Of a stretch of DNA of 18,550 bases, positions 7,184 to 14,057 are shown in pieces. The number at the start of each line of letters is the position of its first letter. The stretch's first letter is position 1. The position numbers and the translations under genes were made by a program. The DNA is from JAMIFN01 sp035906235. Lineage in GTDB: Bacteria > Pseudomonadota > Gammaproteobacteria > Burkholderiales > Burkholderiaceae_C. The notes beneath the pieces were generated by a model that was not told the origin of the DNA, searched no databases, and saw only the letters and a program-made list of their open reading frames with translations. The DNA lies in NCBI GenBank assembly GCA_035906235.1, contig JAMIFN010000071.1:1-18550 (forward strand). Direction: 5' to 3'.

Positions 7184-8194
7184 ATGCACCTGCCCCAACA
7201 ACACCCCCACAGCCGCCCACGCCGCCTGCGCCGCGATGCTTTTACGCGCAATTTGGTACGCGAGCACACCTTAAGCGCCCACGATTTGATTTACCCCGTA
7301 TTTGTGCTGGAAGGCGAAAACCGCCGTGAAACCGTGGCCTCTATGCCCGGCGTCGAGCGCCTGTCTATCGATTTGCTCTTGCCCGTGGTGGAAGAATGTG
7401 TGCAACTGGGCATCCCCTATATTGCGCCCTTTCCCGTCATCAGCGCGGCGTTAAAAACCGAGGATGGGCGCGAAGCTTGGAACCCAGATGGCCTGATGCC
7501 GCAATTCATCCGCGCCGTGAAAGCCCGCTTTCCGCAAATCGGCATCATGAGCGATGTCGCGCTGGACCCCTACACCAGCCACGGGCAAGATGGCCTGTTG
7601 GATGCCAGCGGCTATATCTTGAACGACGAAACCGTAGCCGCTTTGGTTCAACAAGCGCTCTGCCACGCCGCAGCCGGCGCAGATGCCGTAGCGCCCAGCG
7701 ACATGATGGACGGGCGCATAGGCGCGATCCGCCAAGCGCTAGAAGACGCAGGGCATAGCCTGACACGCATCGTGGCCTATAGCGCCAAATACGCCAGCAG
7801 TTTTTACGGCCCTTTCCGTGATGCGGTCGGCTCATCGGGCAATTTGGGCAAGGCCGATAAAAAGGTGTACCAAATGGACCCGGCCAACAGCGACGAAGCC
7901 CTGCGCGAAGTGGCGCTCGATATTGCCGAGGGCGCCGACATGGTGATGGTCAAGCCCGGCATGCCGTATCTCGACATCGTGCGCCGCGTGAAGGACGAAT
8001 TTGGCGTGCCCACCCTGGCCTACCAAGTCAGCGGCGAATACGCCATGCTGATGGCCGCCGCGCAAAACGGCTGGCTGGAAAAAGACGCGGTGATGATGGA
8101 GAGCTTGCTGGGCTTCAAACGCGCGGGTGCCGATGCCATCCTCACCTACTTTGCCCGTGATGCGGCGCGTTTGTTGCAGCGCAGCAAACTGTGA
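7184..8194 (+). CDS. hemB: Porphobilinogen synthase (delta-aminolevulinic acid dehydratase)
   Basis: This enzyme condenses two molecules of 5-aminolevulinate to porphobilinogen in the cytoplasm. The 336 residues match the family. The two active-site lysines are visible: Lys202 in AYSAKYASSFYGPFRDA and Lys257 (Schiff base) in MVMVKPGMPYLD. In the metal-binding stretch DVALDPYTSHGQDG (residues 124-137) the three cysteines of zinc-dependent enzymes are replaced by Ala126, Asp128 and Asp136, as in the magnesium/zinc-independent class typical of Pseudomonas and many proteobacteria. The gene follows hemY after 101 bp containing a short repeat and may be cotranscribed or have its own promoter. ATG 7184 is the only plausible start and lacks an obvious Shine-Dalgarno sequence. 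Its stop TGA overlaps a GTG that opens the aroG leader frame. Confidence 0.97.
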   Translation: MHLPQQHPHSRPRRLRRDAFTRNLVREHTLSAHDLIYPVFVLEGENRRETVASMPGVERLSIDLLLPVVEECVQLGIPYIAPFPVISAALKTEDGREAWNPDGLMPQFIRAVKARFPQIGIMSDVALDPYTSHGQDGLLDASGYILNDETVAALVQQALCHAAAGADAVAPSDMMDGRIGAIRQALEDAGHSLTRIVAYSAKYASSFYGPFRDAVGSSGNLGKADKKVYQMDPANSDEALREVALDIAEGADMVMVKPGMPYLDIVRRVKDEFGVPTLAYQVSGEYAMLMAAAQNGWLEKDAVMMESLLGFKRAGADAILTYFARDAARLLQRSKL

Positions 8195-8208
8195 TACCAT
8201 CTTTTTTC

Positions 8209-8265
8209 ATGAATGCAGCGCGCTTTTATTTTTATCATTTTTGCTTCTCGGCACCGGCGGTGTGA
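8209..8265 (+). CDS. Phe/Tyr-rich leader peptide of aroG
   Basis: ATG 8209 to TGA 8263-8265 encodes MNAARFYFYHFCFSAPAV: four Phe and two Tyr within eight codons. The frame is also open upstream to a GTG at 8191, which overlaps the hemB stop (GTGA) and would add MIPSFF, giving six Phe codons. No clear Shine-Dalgarno sequence precedes either start. Translation may therefore be coupled to hemB, or initiate on a transcript starting close to the ATG. The frame ends about 110 bp before aroG and is followed by alternative hairpins. By analogy with pheA/pheST-type leaders, its role would be to stall ribosomes when charged tRNA-Phe or tRNA-Tyr is scarce. The peptide itself is presumably not functional. 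This is inference from sequence and secondary structure. Confidence 0.75.
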   Translation: MNAARFYFYHFCFSAPAV

Positions 8266-8345
8266 GAGGTTGAGCCCTAGATAAAAGTTCAAGCGCAACA
8301 CTTTCAATAAAACCGCTGGTGCCCCTAGGCCTCAGCGGTTTTTTT
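8250..8345 (+). promoter_or_regulatory. Transcription attenuator of aroG: antiterminator/terminator switch
   Basis: Segment 2, GGCACCGGCGGT (8250-8261, inside the last leader codons), can pair without a gap with segment 3, ACCGCTGGTGCC (8312-8323): 12 pairs including one G-U. Segment 3 is also the 5' arm of the terminator (8309-8318 with 8333-8342). Segment 2 can instead close on itself as CACC-GGC-GGTG (8252-8262). A ribosome held at the Phe/Tyr codons at 8224-8241 would leave segment 2 free and favour antitermination. A ribosome reaching the stop at 8263 would mask it and favour the terminator. Confidence 0.75.
8309..8345 (+). terminator. Rho-independent terminator in the aroG leader
   Basis: AAAACCGCTG (8309-8318) pairs with CAGCGGTTTT (8333-8342) over 10 bp around a 14-base loop and is followed at once by a run of seven T (8339-8345, partly within the stem). 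It lies about 20 bp before the aroG Shine-Dalgarno sequence AGGAG (8365-8369), so it must be read through for aroG expression. It would also end transcripts coming from hemB. Confidence 0.85.
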
Positions 8346-8375
8346 ATGCCGATTTTTTTCTAACAGGAGTGCACC

Positions 8376-9476
8376 ATGTCCCATCCCTACGCAAGCTGCA
8401 ACACCCCCACTGGCCCCACTGACGACGAACGCATAGAAAGCCTCACCATGCTGCCCCCGCCTGAACACTTAATACGCTTTTTTCCCATTCGTGGCACGGC
8501 AGCCGAGAAATTGGTGGACGATACGCGCCAGCGCATCCGCCGCATCATGCAAGGTGCAGACGATCGACTGCTCGTTGTCATGGGGCCTTGCTCTATCCAC
8601 GACCCCAAGGCGGCGCTGGAATACGCGCGTCAACTACAAGCCGCGCGGGTGCAATACCAAGATGATTTAGAGCTGGTGATGCGCGTGTATTTTGAAAAAC
8701 CGCGCACCACCGTGGGCTGGAAGGGTTTGATCAACGACCCCTATTTAGACGGCAGTTTCCGCATCGACGAAGGCCTGCGCATGGCGCGGCAATTGCTGCT
8801 GGAAATCAACCAAATGGGTTTGCCCGCAGGCAGCGAATTTTTGGATGTGATTTCGCCGCAATACATCGGCGACCTTATCAGCTGGGGCGCCATTGGCGCA
8901 CGCACCACCGAAAGCCAAATCCACCGCGAGCTGGCCAGCGGCCTGTCTGCGCCCATAGGTTTTAAAAACGGCACCGATGGCAATATCCGCATTGCGCTCG
9001 ACGCCATGGCCTCGGCCGCGCGCGGGCACCACTTTTTGTCGGTACACAAAAACGGCCAAGTGGCTATTGTGCAAACCCGTGGCAACCCAGACTGCCATGT
9101 GATTTTGCGCGGCGGCAAAACGCCCAATTACGATGCCGAGCATGTGGCAGCAGCCTGTGCCGAGTTGGAAAAAGCCGATCTGCCCGCCACGCTCATGGTC
9201 GATTGCAGCCACGCCAACAGCAGCAAACAGCACCAAAAGCAGCTGGAAGTGGTGCAAAACATCGCCGGCCAAATCGCGGCTGGCTCGCGCCAAGTGTTTG
9301 GCGTCATGGTGGAAAGCCATCTTTGCGCAGGCGCGCAAAAATTCACCCCAGGCAAAGACGATGCCGCAAAGCTGGTTTATGGACTAAGCATCACCGATGC
9401 CTGCGTGAATTGGGACGACAGCGCGGCCATGCTGCAAACCCTGGCGGCCAGTGTGCAGGCGCGGCGCAAGGCATAA
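8376..9476 (+). CDS. aroG: 3-deoxy-7-phosphoheptulonate (DAHP) synthase, class I
   Basis: This enzyme condenses phosphoenolpyruvate and erythrose 4-phosphate, the first step of the shikimate pathway to Phe, Tyr and Trp. The 366 residues match the AroF/G/H family. Visible motifs are GPCSIHD at 70-76 with metal-ligand Cys72, KPRTTVGWKGLINDP from 108, GARTTES at 174-180, KNGTDG at 197-202, VDCSHANSSK at 275-284 with His279, and VESH with Glu313. The start ATG 8376 follows AGGAG at an ideal 6-base spacing. Sequence alone does not tell which amino acid inhibits the enzyme; the Phe/Tyr leader upstream fits an AroG- or AroF-like role. No terminator is evident after the stop. hemB lies upstream on the same strand, but the attenuator separates them. 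Confidence 0.97.
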   Translation: MSHPYASCNTPTGPTDDERIESLTMLPPPEHLIRFFPIRGTAAEKLVDDTRQRIRRIMQGADDRLLVVMGPCSIHDPKAALEYARQLQAARVQYQDDLELVMRVYFEKPRTTVGWKGLINDPYLDGSFRIDEGLRMARQLLLEINQMGLPAGSEFLDVISPQYIGDLISWGAIGARTTESQIHRELASGLSAPIGFKNGTDGNIRIALDAMASAARGHHFLSVHKNGQVAIVQTRGNPDCHVILRGGKTPNYDAEHVAAACAELEKADLPATLMVDCSHANSSKQHQKQLEVVQNIAGQIAAGSRQVFGVMVESHLCAGAQKFTPGKDDAAKLVYGLSITDACVNWDDSAAMLQTLAASVQARRKA

Positions 9477-9555
9477 AGACCGAGAGAGGCCAGATGGCCC
9501 TGAAATGCCGGAAAGTCACTTATTTGTAAAATTTCTTTCCCCTCATTTCTCTGCA

Positions 9556-9584
9556 TTGACAAGCCCCCTAAAAGCTGCGCCAAT
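9556..9584 (+). promoter_or_regulatory. Candidate sigma-70 promoter for the 9674 gene
   Basis: A perfect -35 hexamer TTGACA (9556-9561) is followed after 17 bp by GCCAAT (9579-9584), which matches only three consensus -10 bases but is preceded by TGC, the extended -10 pattern. It lies about 90 bp upstream of the likely start codon. Predicted by eye only. Confidence 0.4.
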
Positions 9585-9616
9585 GTGCTTGCCAGCGGTT
9601 TCTTCGGATTCACGCC

Positions 9617-9659
9617 TACCCTAAACGCCGACCCCACATGAAAGCTGGCGTTTGGGGTA
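9617..9659 (+). promoter_or_regulatory. Strong hairpin directly upstream of a ribosome binding site
   Basis: TACCCTAAACGCC (9617-9629) pairs with GGCGTTTGGGGTA (9647-9659): 13 bp with one G-U, around a 17-base loop. No T-run follows, so it is not a typical intrinsic terminator. It ends 3 bp before the AGGGAG at 9663-9668 and may protect or regulate the 5' end of the following mRNA. Confidence 0.6.
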
Positions 9660-9673
9660 TTCAGGGAGCATAT

Positions 9674-10741
9674 ATGGATTACCCAAGTTTGCATTTGGGA
9701 CTTTTTTCGACCCTCAGCGCCTCGCAGCGATCGGCCTTGGCTGCACAATTGCGGCAGGTGGTGGACGCAGGTTTTCGTTGGTCTTTGTCTGAAGACTTAG
9801 AGGCCGATGCTATCTTTATTGACCCAAGCCTATGCGCCATCAGCCGTGGCCAGCATAGCCCCACCAACCCATCCCAGGCGTTGCAGCTGCACATTCAACT
9901 AGGTATGGGCAGTTTTGCCTCGATTTTGCTCGATCGCTGGCACACACCCACACTAATTGCTCTGCCCGCCCAGCACCTGCAGGCCTTACAAGGCCAAGAC
10001 CAATTCTTTTGGATCAGCACCGCCACACCACACAACCAAAGTCTGCTAGATGCCCTACACCAAATCAATGTGCGTATGCGTTATGAACGCATCCTCTATG
10101 CCCTAGGCCAAGGCATGCAAGAACAACAAAGTGCGGTACTGGCTGAACGCGGGCACAGCAGCGCCAAAGTTTGGCAAGTGCTAGACGAAGAGCAGTTAAT
10201 GGCCATCCTCGACCCAGCCATGATGGACTTGTACTTCAACCCCCATGCAGACCCCACGCGGATGCGCCACTGGCAATGGCATAAACGCCCAGCGGGTGCA
10301 GCCAGCAGCCAGCCTGCGCGTTTTGTGCATTGCGCGGGCGATGAAGCCCTGTGGGAATTTGCGATGCGCAGCCCCGATGTTGAATTAGAGCCAGAATTTG
10401 AGCGCGGTACGCTACGCCTTTTGCGTCGCCCAAATGTACGCCCCAGCTTGCTGCGGCAACGCCATACCCGTTTATTCACGATGTTGAGCCAAACGCAATC
10501 CACCATGGATGATTTGCTTAGTAGCCACCCCCCCCAACTGCGGCGTGATCTCTATGCCCTGTCTTTATGCGCCTGTTTGCAGCCCCAAAAAACCGAATCT
10601 CCCTCCGTTTGGGGTAGTCTGCTCGATACCGTATTACCGCGTAAACAAGAAGGCCGCAGCTTTTCCTCTAGTGGCTTAGGCAGCCTGTTTTCCTCACGCC
10701 CGCCTGTCAGTGACAGCAGTTTTTCCGAATCTGCATTCTAA
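9674..10741 (+). CDS. Conserved-looking protein of unknown function
   Basis: 355 residues from ATG 9674, which has AGGGAG (9663-9668) at a 5-base spacing. The upstream in-frame ATG 9638 lies in the loop of the preceding hairpin and has no ribosome site, so I rejected it. I do not recognise the family. No signal peptide or membrane helix is apparent. The first 130 residues alternate strands and helices (ADAIFIDPSLCAI, FASILLDRWHTPTLIALP, FFWIST) like a receiver- or Rossmann-type alpha/beta fold. A middle part contains ALWEFAMRSPDVELEPEFERGTLRLL. The segment RRPNVRPSLLRQRHTRLFTML ... RRDLYALSLCACL could be a winged-helix-like module, and the last 40 residues are a Ser-rich disordered tail. The gene converges with mpl, with only 19 bp between the stops. 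A role in regulation or surface motility is conceivable but unsupported. Confidence 0.75.
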   Translation: MDYPSLHLGLFSTLSASQRSALAAQLRQVVDAGFRWSLSEDLEADAIFIDPSLCAISRGQHSPTNPSQALQLHIQLGMGSFASILLDRWHTPTLIALPAQHLQALQGQDQFFWISTATPHNQSLLDALHQINVRMRYERILYALGQGMQEQQSAVLAERGHSSAKVWQVLDEEQLMAILDPAMMDLYFNPHADPTRMRHWQWHKRPAGAASSQPARFVHCAGDEALWEFAMRSPDVELEPEFERGTLRLLRRPNVRPSLLRQRHTRLFTMLSQTQSTMDDLLSSHPPQLRRDLYALSLCACLQPQKTESPSVWGSLLDTVLPRKQEGRSFSSSGLGSLFSSRPPVSDSSFSESAF

Positions 10742-10760
10742 AAATGTGACCAGAGAAAAT

Positions 10761-12182
10761 CTAGCTCGCCAGCATCTCACGCAGTTTGGCGTGCACGCCG
10801 CCAAAGCCGCCATTGCTCATGCACACCAGTACATCGCCCGGGCGCACCTGCGCTGCCACGGCTTGCACCAGTGCGGCGATGTTGTCGTGGGTTTGGGCTT
10901 TGCTGCCTAAGGGTTTGAGTGCCTCGGCGGCATCCCAATCCAAGCCCCCGCTATGACAAAAGGCCAAATCAGCAGCTTCCAAGCTCCAAGGCAATTGCGC
11001 TTTCATGGTGCCCAGCTTCATGGTGTTGCTGCGCGGTTCAAAAATCGCCAGGATGCGGGTTTTATCGCCCAAACGCGCACGCAATCCTTCCAGCGTGAGG
11101 CGAATCGCCGTGGGGTGATGCGCAAAATCGTCGTAAATGGTAATCGGCGCGGCTGCCTTGTCACCGTGGGCTTGCACCGTGGCAAAAACTTCTAGGCGGC
11201 GTTTCACATTTTGAAAACTGCCCAGTGCCGTACAGCTTTGCGCCACGGCGACGCCCACATGCTGCGCCGCCGCAATCGCCGCCAGCGCATTGTGCTGGTT
11301 GAACACGCCGCTCAAACCCCATTGCACACGGGGGCTGCTGCCTTGGTTTTCGCCACGGCTGACCACCGCAAAATCATGCGCAGGCCCCTCGGCCACAAAA
11401 TCGGCATGAGCAGGGCCAAAACTGCGCAGCTCGCTCCAGCAACCCGCCCCCAGCACGCGCTGCAGGCTTTCTTCAAAACCATTGGCTACCACGCGCCCGC
11501 TGGCGGGCACGCAGCGCAGCAGGTGGTTGAACTGGCGCTCAATCGCGGCTAAATCATCAAAAATATCGGCGTGGTCAAACTCCAAATTATTCAGCACCGC
11601 CGTGCGCGGGCGGTAGTGCACAAATTTGCTGCGTTTGTCAAAAAAGGCTGTGTCGTATTCGTCGGCCTCAATCACAAAATAAGGGCGCTCATGCCCTGCC
11701 ACTTGTTTGCCTAAGCGGGCAGAAACGCCAAAATTCAGCGGCACGCCGCCAATCAAAAAGCCAGGCTGCAGCCCCGCCTGATCCAATATCCAGGCCAGCA
11801 TGGTGCTGGTGGTGGTTTTGCCATGCGTGCCCGCCACGGCCAGCACATGGCGGCCTTGCAACACATTTTCTGCCAGCCACTGCGGGCCGCTGGTATAGGG
11901 CAAGCCTTGGTCAAGGATGGCCTCCATCAACGGGAATTTGGGCGCGCCATCAGCCAGGCGCGCGCGGCTGACCACATTGCCCACCACAAAGATATCGGGC
12001 TGCAGCGCCAATTGCTCGGTGCCATAGCCTTCAATCAGCTCAATCCCGAGCGCGCGCAGTTGGTCGCTCATGGGCGGGTACACACCGGCGTCACAACCTG
12101 TGACCCTGTGCCCAGCCTCACGCGCCAGCGCGGCCACACCGCCCATAAAAGTGCCACAAATACCGAGGATATGGATGTGCAT
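10761..12182 (-). CDS. mpl: UDP-N-acetylmuramate:L-alanyl-gamma-D-glutamyl-meso-diaminopimelate ligase
   Basis: This Mur-ligase family enzyme joins recycled murein tripeptide to UDP-MurNAc using ATP, in the cytoplasm. It has 473 residues, against about 457 in E. coli. It begins MHIHILGICGTFMGG, the Mpl-type N-terminal nucleotide motif (MurC has a different one). The ATP loop AGTHGKTTT is at 117-125. The Mpl signature EADEYDTAFFDKRSKF is at 172-187, GVFNQHNALAA at 292-302, and DDFAHHP at 351-357 opens the C-terminal ligase domain. The start codon ATG 12180-12182 is preceded by a short repeat pointing into the gene. No other cell-wall genes lie nearby, which is normal for mpl. The 3' end converges with the unknown gene. 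Confidence 0.96.
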   Translation of the reverse strand: MHIHILGICGTFMGGVAALAREAGHRVTGCDAGVYPPMSDQLRALGIELIEGYGTEQLALQPDIFVVGNVVSRARLADGAPKFPLMEAILDQGLPYTSGPQWLAENVLQGRHVLAVAGTHGKTTTSTMLAWILDQAGLQPGFLIGGVPLNFGVSARLGKQVAGHERPYFVIEADEYDTAFFDKRSKFVHYRPRTAVLNNLEFDHADIFDDLAAIERQFNHLLRCVPASGRVVANGFEESLQRVLGAGCWSELRSFGPAHADFVAEGPAHDFAVVSRGENQGSSPRVQWGLSGVFNQHNALAAIAAAQHVGVAVAQSCTALGSFQNVKRRLEVFATVQAHGDKAAAPITIYDDFAHHPTAIRLTLEGLRARLGDKTRILAIFEPRSNTMKLGTMKAQLPWSLEAADLAFCHSGGLDWDAAEALKPLGSKAQTHDNIAALVQAVAAQVRPGDVLVCMSNGGFGGVHAKLREMLAS

Positions 12183-12190
12183 ATGCTTTA

Positions 12191-12233
12191 AAAATAATAG
12201 CTGCTCAGGCAGGTTTTACGGCCTAAATCGCCA
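12191..12233 (-). repeat. Short repeat copy 4, upstream of mpl
   Basis: Read on the minus strand: GGCGATTTAGGCCGT, then AAAACCTGCCTGAGCAGCTA and TTATTTTT. This is an exact match to the family core. It ends about 10 bp before the mpl ATG and points into the gene. The core can form the small stem CTGC-CTGA-GCAG. Confidence 0.8.
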
Positions 12234-12365
12234 TAAATACTTCAAAAACTAACGGAAAACTTGGTACTCTCATGAATCCTGCCGCATCATAAACGAAGCG
12301 CTTCCGCTGCTAAATCCTGGGTCTGCCCGCGTCCATCCATGAAAGCGGTAGTCCAAGCGTGGCAG

Positions 12366-13922
12366 CTAAGGCCTTGATATCCCCGCACCCAGTAAGCCCT
12401 GAAGGACCTCTCCCCCCACTGCTGTCTGCAAATTGGCCGCCAAACCCTCAAACACGCTGTCTAAACTGCGTGCCTTCTGGCCAAACAAGGCTTGCAGCAC
12501 GCGCGCATCTTCAAACAAACCATGCAAATAAGTGCCGAGCACCAACCCGCTACTGGCTCCGCTATCGCTAAGCCAGCCCAGGCCATCTGGCAGCACGGCC
12601 GCAGCGGTGCAGCCCGCCGCCGCCATGGCCGGATGCAGGGCTGTGTGCCCCTGATGGATTTCATAAGCCGTAAGCGCAACGCCAGAGAGCGCAGCCCAGG
12701 CACCCTGCATAACGCCCAAGCTGCCACTAAAAGGGCGCACGGTTTTTTCATGCGCGGGGGCAAAGGCGGTTACCAAGGGCAAAAGCCCCAAACCTGGGCT
12801 ATTGCCATCAATATTTTCGGGGTCAATCAGGGCTTCGCCCAGCATTTGCAGGCCGCCGCAAATGCCCAGCACCTGCCGCCCTGCAGCCACATGGGCGGCG
12901 ATGGCGGCATCCAATTTTTGCGCCCGCAGCCAGCGCAAATCATCGGCAGTGGCTTTGCTGCCGGGCAAAATAATCCAATCTGCGCCTTGCACTTCAGCTG
13001 GGCTGCGTGCCCAAATTACATGCACGCCAGCGCAGTTTTTCAGGGGCTGAAATTCGTCTAAATTGCTGATGCGCGGGTAGGCGACGATGGCTATTTTGAC
13101 GACTTTTTCAGGAGCTACCCAGGCAGCATCTGCGCCATTTTTGGCTGATTTATCTTGCAAAACTGCGGGGCTGGGCGCGGCGTCGAACACGCCATCCTCT
13201 TCGGGCAGGCCGTGACCGTAGTGCATGGGTATCACCCCTAGCGTGGGCACACCCGTGCGCGCCTCTAGATCTTGCGGCGCAGGCGCCAGCAAGCTGGCAT
13301 CGCCCCTGAATTTGTTCAGCACAAAGCCTTTAATCAGATGGCGTTGGTGTTCGGGCAGCAGCGCCCAAGTGCCGTAGAGGTGGGCAAAGGCGCCGCCACG
13401 GTCAATATCGGCCACCAGCAGGCAGTTAGCGCCCGCATACTCCGCCACGCGCATATTGACGACATCGCTGGCGGCCAGATTGGTTTCGGCGGGCGAGCCT
13501 GCGCCTTCGATCACCACCACATCATTTTCGGCACGCAGGCTATCTAAGGCGGCGGCGATTTGCGGCCAGACCAAGGCGCTGCGTCCACGCCATGGCAGTT
13601 GCGTCAGCTCGGGGCTGACTTTGCCCAGCAATACCACTTGGCTGTGGGTGTCGGCCTCGGGCTTTAAAAGCAGGGGATTCATGCGCACATCGGGCTGGGC
13701 ACCAGCTGCCAGCGCCTGAAAGTATTGCGCTGCGCCGATTTCGCCATAAGCGCCATCCTGGGCAGGCACCACCCTTGCGTTATTGCTCATGTTCTGCGCT
13801 TTAAAGGGCGCAACCTTCAACCCCAAATTGCTGTAATAACGGCACAAAGCCGTGGTCAGCCAGCTTTTCCCCGCCCCGCTGGAGGTGCCCAGAACCATGA
13901 TGCAGACGGCCTGTTTACCCAT
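12366..13922 (-). CDS. cobQ: Cobyric acid synthase (glutamine-hydrolysing)
   Basis: This enzyme amidates the b, d, e and g side chains of the corrin ring, using ATP and glutamine, late in cobalamin synthesis. 518 residues, slightly longer than the usual 480-510. The N-terminal ATP-binding domain shows GTSSGAGKS at 12-20, KAQNMSNNA at 41-49 and IEGAGSPAETNL at 138-149. The C-terminal class I-like amidotransferase domain has the nucleophile Cys355 in GICGGLQML and His467 in YLHGLFED. Between the domains, residues about 255-275 (starting LQDKSAKNGADAAWVAPEK) look like an insertion translated from a copy of the short repeat. No cobalamin riboswitch is recognisable upstream and no other cobalamin gene is in the window. 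The start ATG is at 13920-13922; purH lies 135 bp upstream on the same strand. Confidence 0.95.
   Translation of the reverse strand: MGKQAVCIMVLGTSSGAGKSWLTTALCRYYSNLGLKVAPFKAQNMSNNARVVPAQDGAYGEIGAAQYFQALAAGAQPDVRMNPLLLKPEADTHSQVVLLGKVSPELTQLPWRGRSALVWPQIAAALDSLRAENDVVVIEGAGSPAETNLAASDVVNMRVAEYAGANCLLVADIDRGGAFAHLYGTWALLPEHQRHLIKGFVLNKFRGDASLLAPAPQDLEARTGVPTLGVIPMHYGHGLPEEDGVFDAAPSPAVLQDKSAKNGADAAWVAPEKVVKIAIVAYPRISNLDEFQPLKNCAGVHVIWARSPAEVQGADWIILPGSKATADDLRWLRAQKLDAAIAAHVAAGRQVLGICGGLQMLGEALIDPENIDGNSPGLGLLPLVTAFAPAHEKTVRPFSGSLGVMQGAWAALSGVALTAYEIHQGHTALHPAMAAAGCTAAAVLPDGLGWLSDSGASSGLVLGTYLHGLFEDARVLQALFGQKARSLDSVFEGLAANLQTAVGGEVLQGLLGAGISRP
13104..13145 (-). repeat. Short repeat copy 7, embedded in the cobQ coding sequence
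   Basis: On the plus strand TTTTTCAGGAGCTACCCAGG continues CAGCATCTGCGCCATTTTTG. It shares AG.AGCTACC.AGGCAG....TGCGC.AT with the intergenic copy upstream of purN. It lies in frame in the inter-domain linker of cobQ, where family members are normally shorter. Confidence 0.6.
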
Positions 13923-13965
13923 TTGAGCTGCCTTCTCGGTGCGTTTTTAAGCTTTTCTTGGTGTT

Positions 13966-14011
13966 TTTACGGTTTTAGGCCGCAAAACCTGCCTGAGCAG
14001 CTCATATTTTT
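13966..14011 (+). repeat. Short repeat copy 5, between purH and cobQ
   Basis: TTTACGGTTTTAGGCCGC is followed by AAAACCTGCCTGAGCAGCT and CATATTTTT. Here the unit points against the direction of the flanking genes, so orientation relative to transcription is not fixed across the family. Confidence 0.8.
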
Positions 14012-14057
14012 GATGCTGTGAAATGGATTTCCGCTAACGCAGAAGTCATCAATCCTT

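Noticed and set aside
8745..9338. 197-codon open frame antisense to aroG
   Set aside because: Complete overlap with a well-supported enzyme and no motifs.
13923..14057. Cobalamin riboswitch upstream of cobQ
   Set aside because: I looked for a B12-box-like conserved core and see none; the region holds a short repeat instead.
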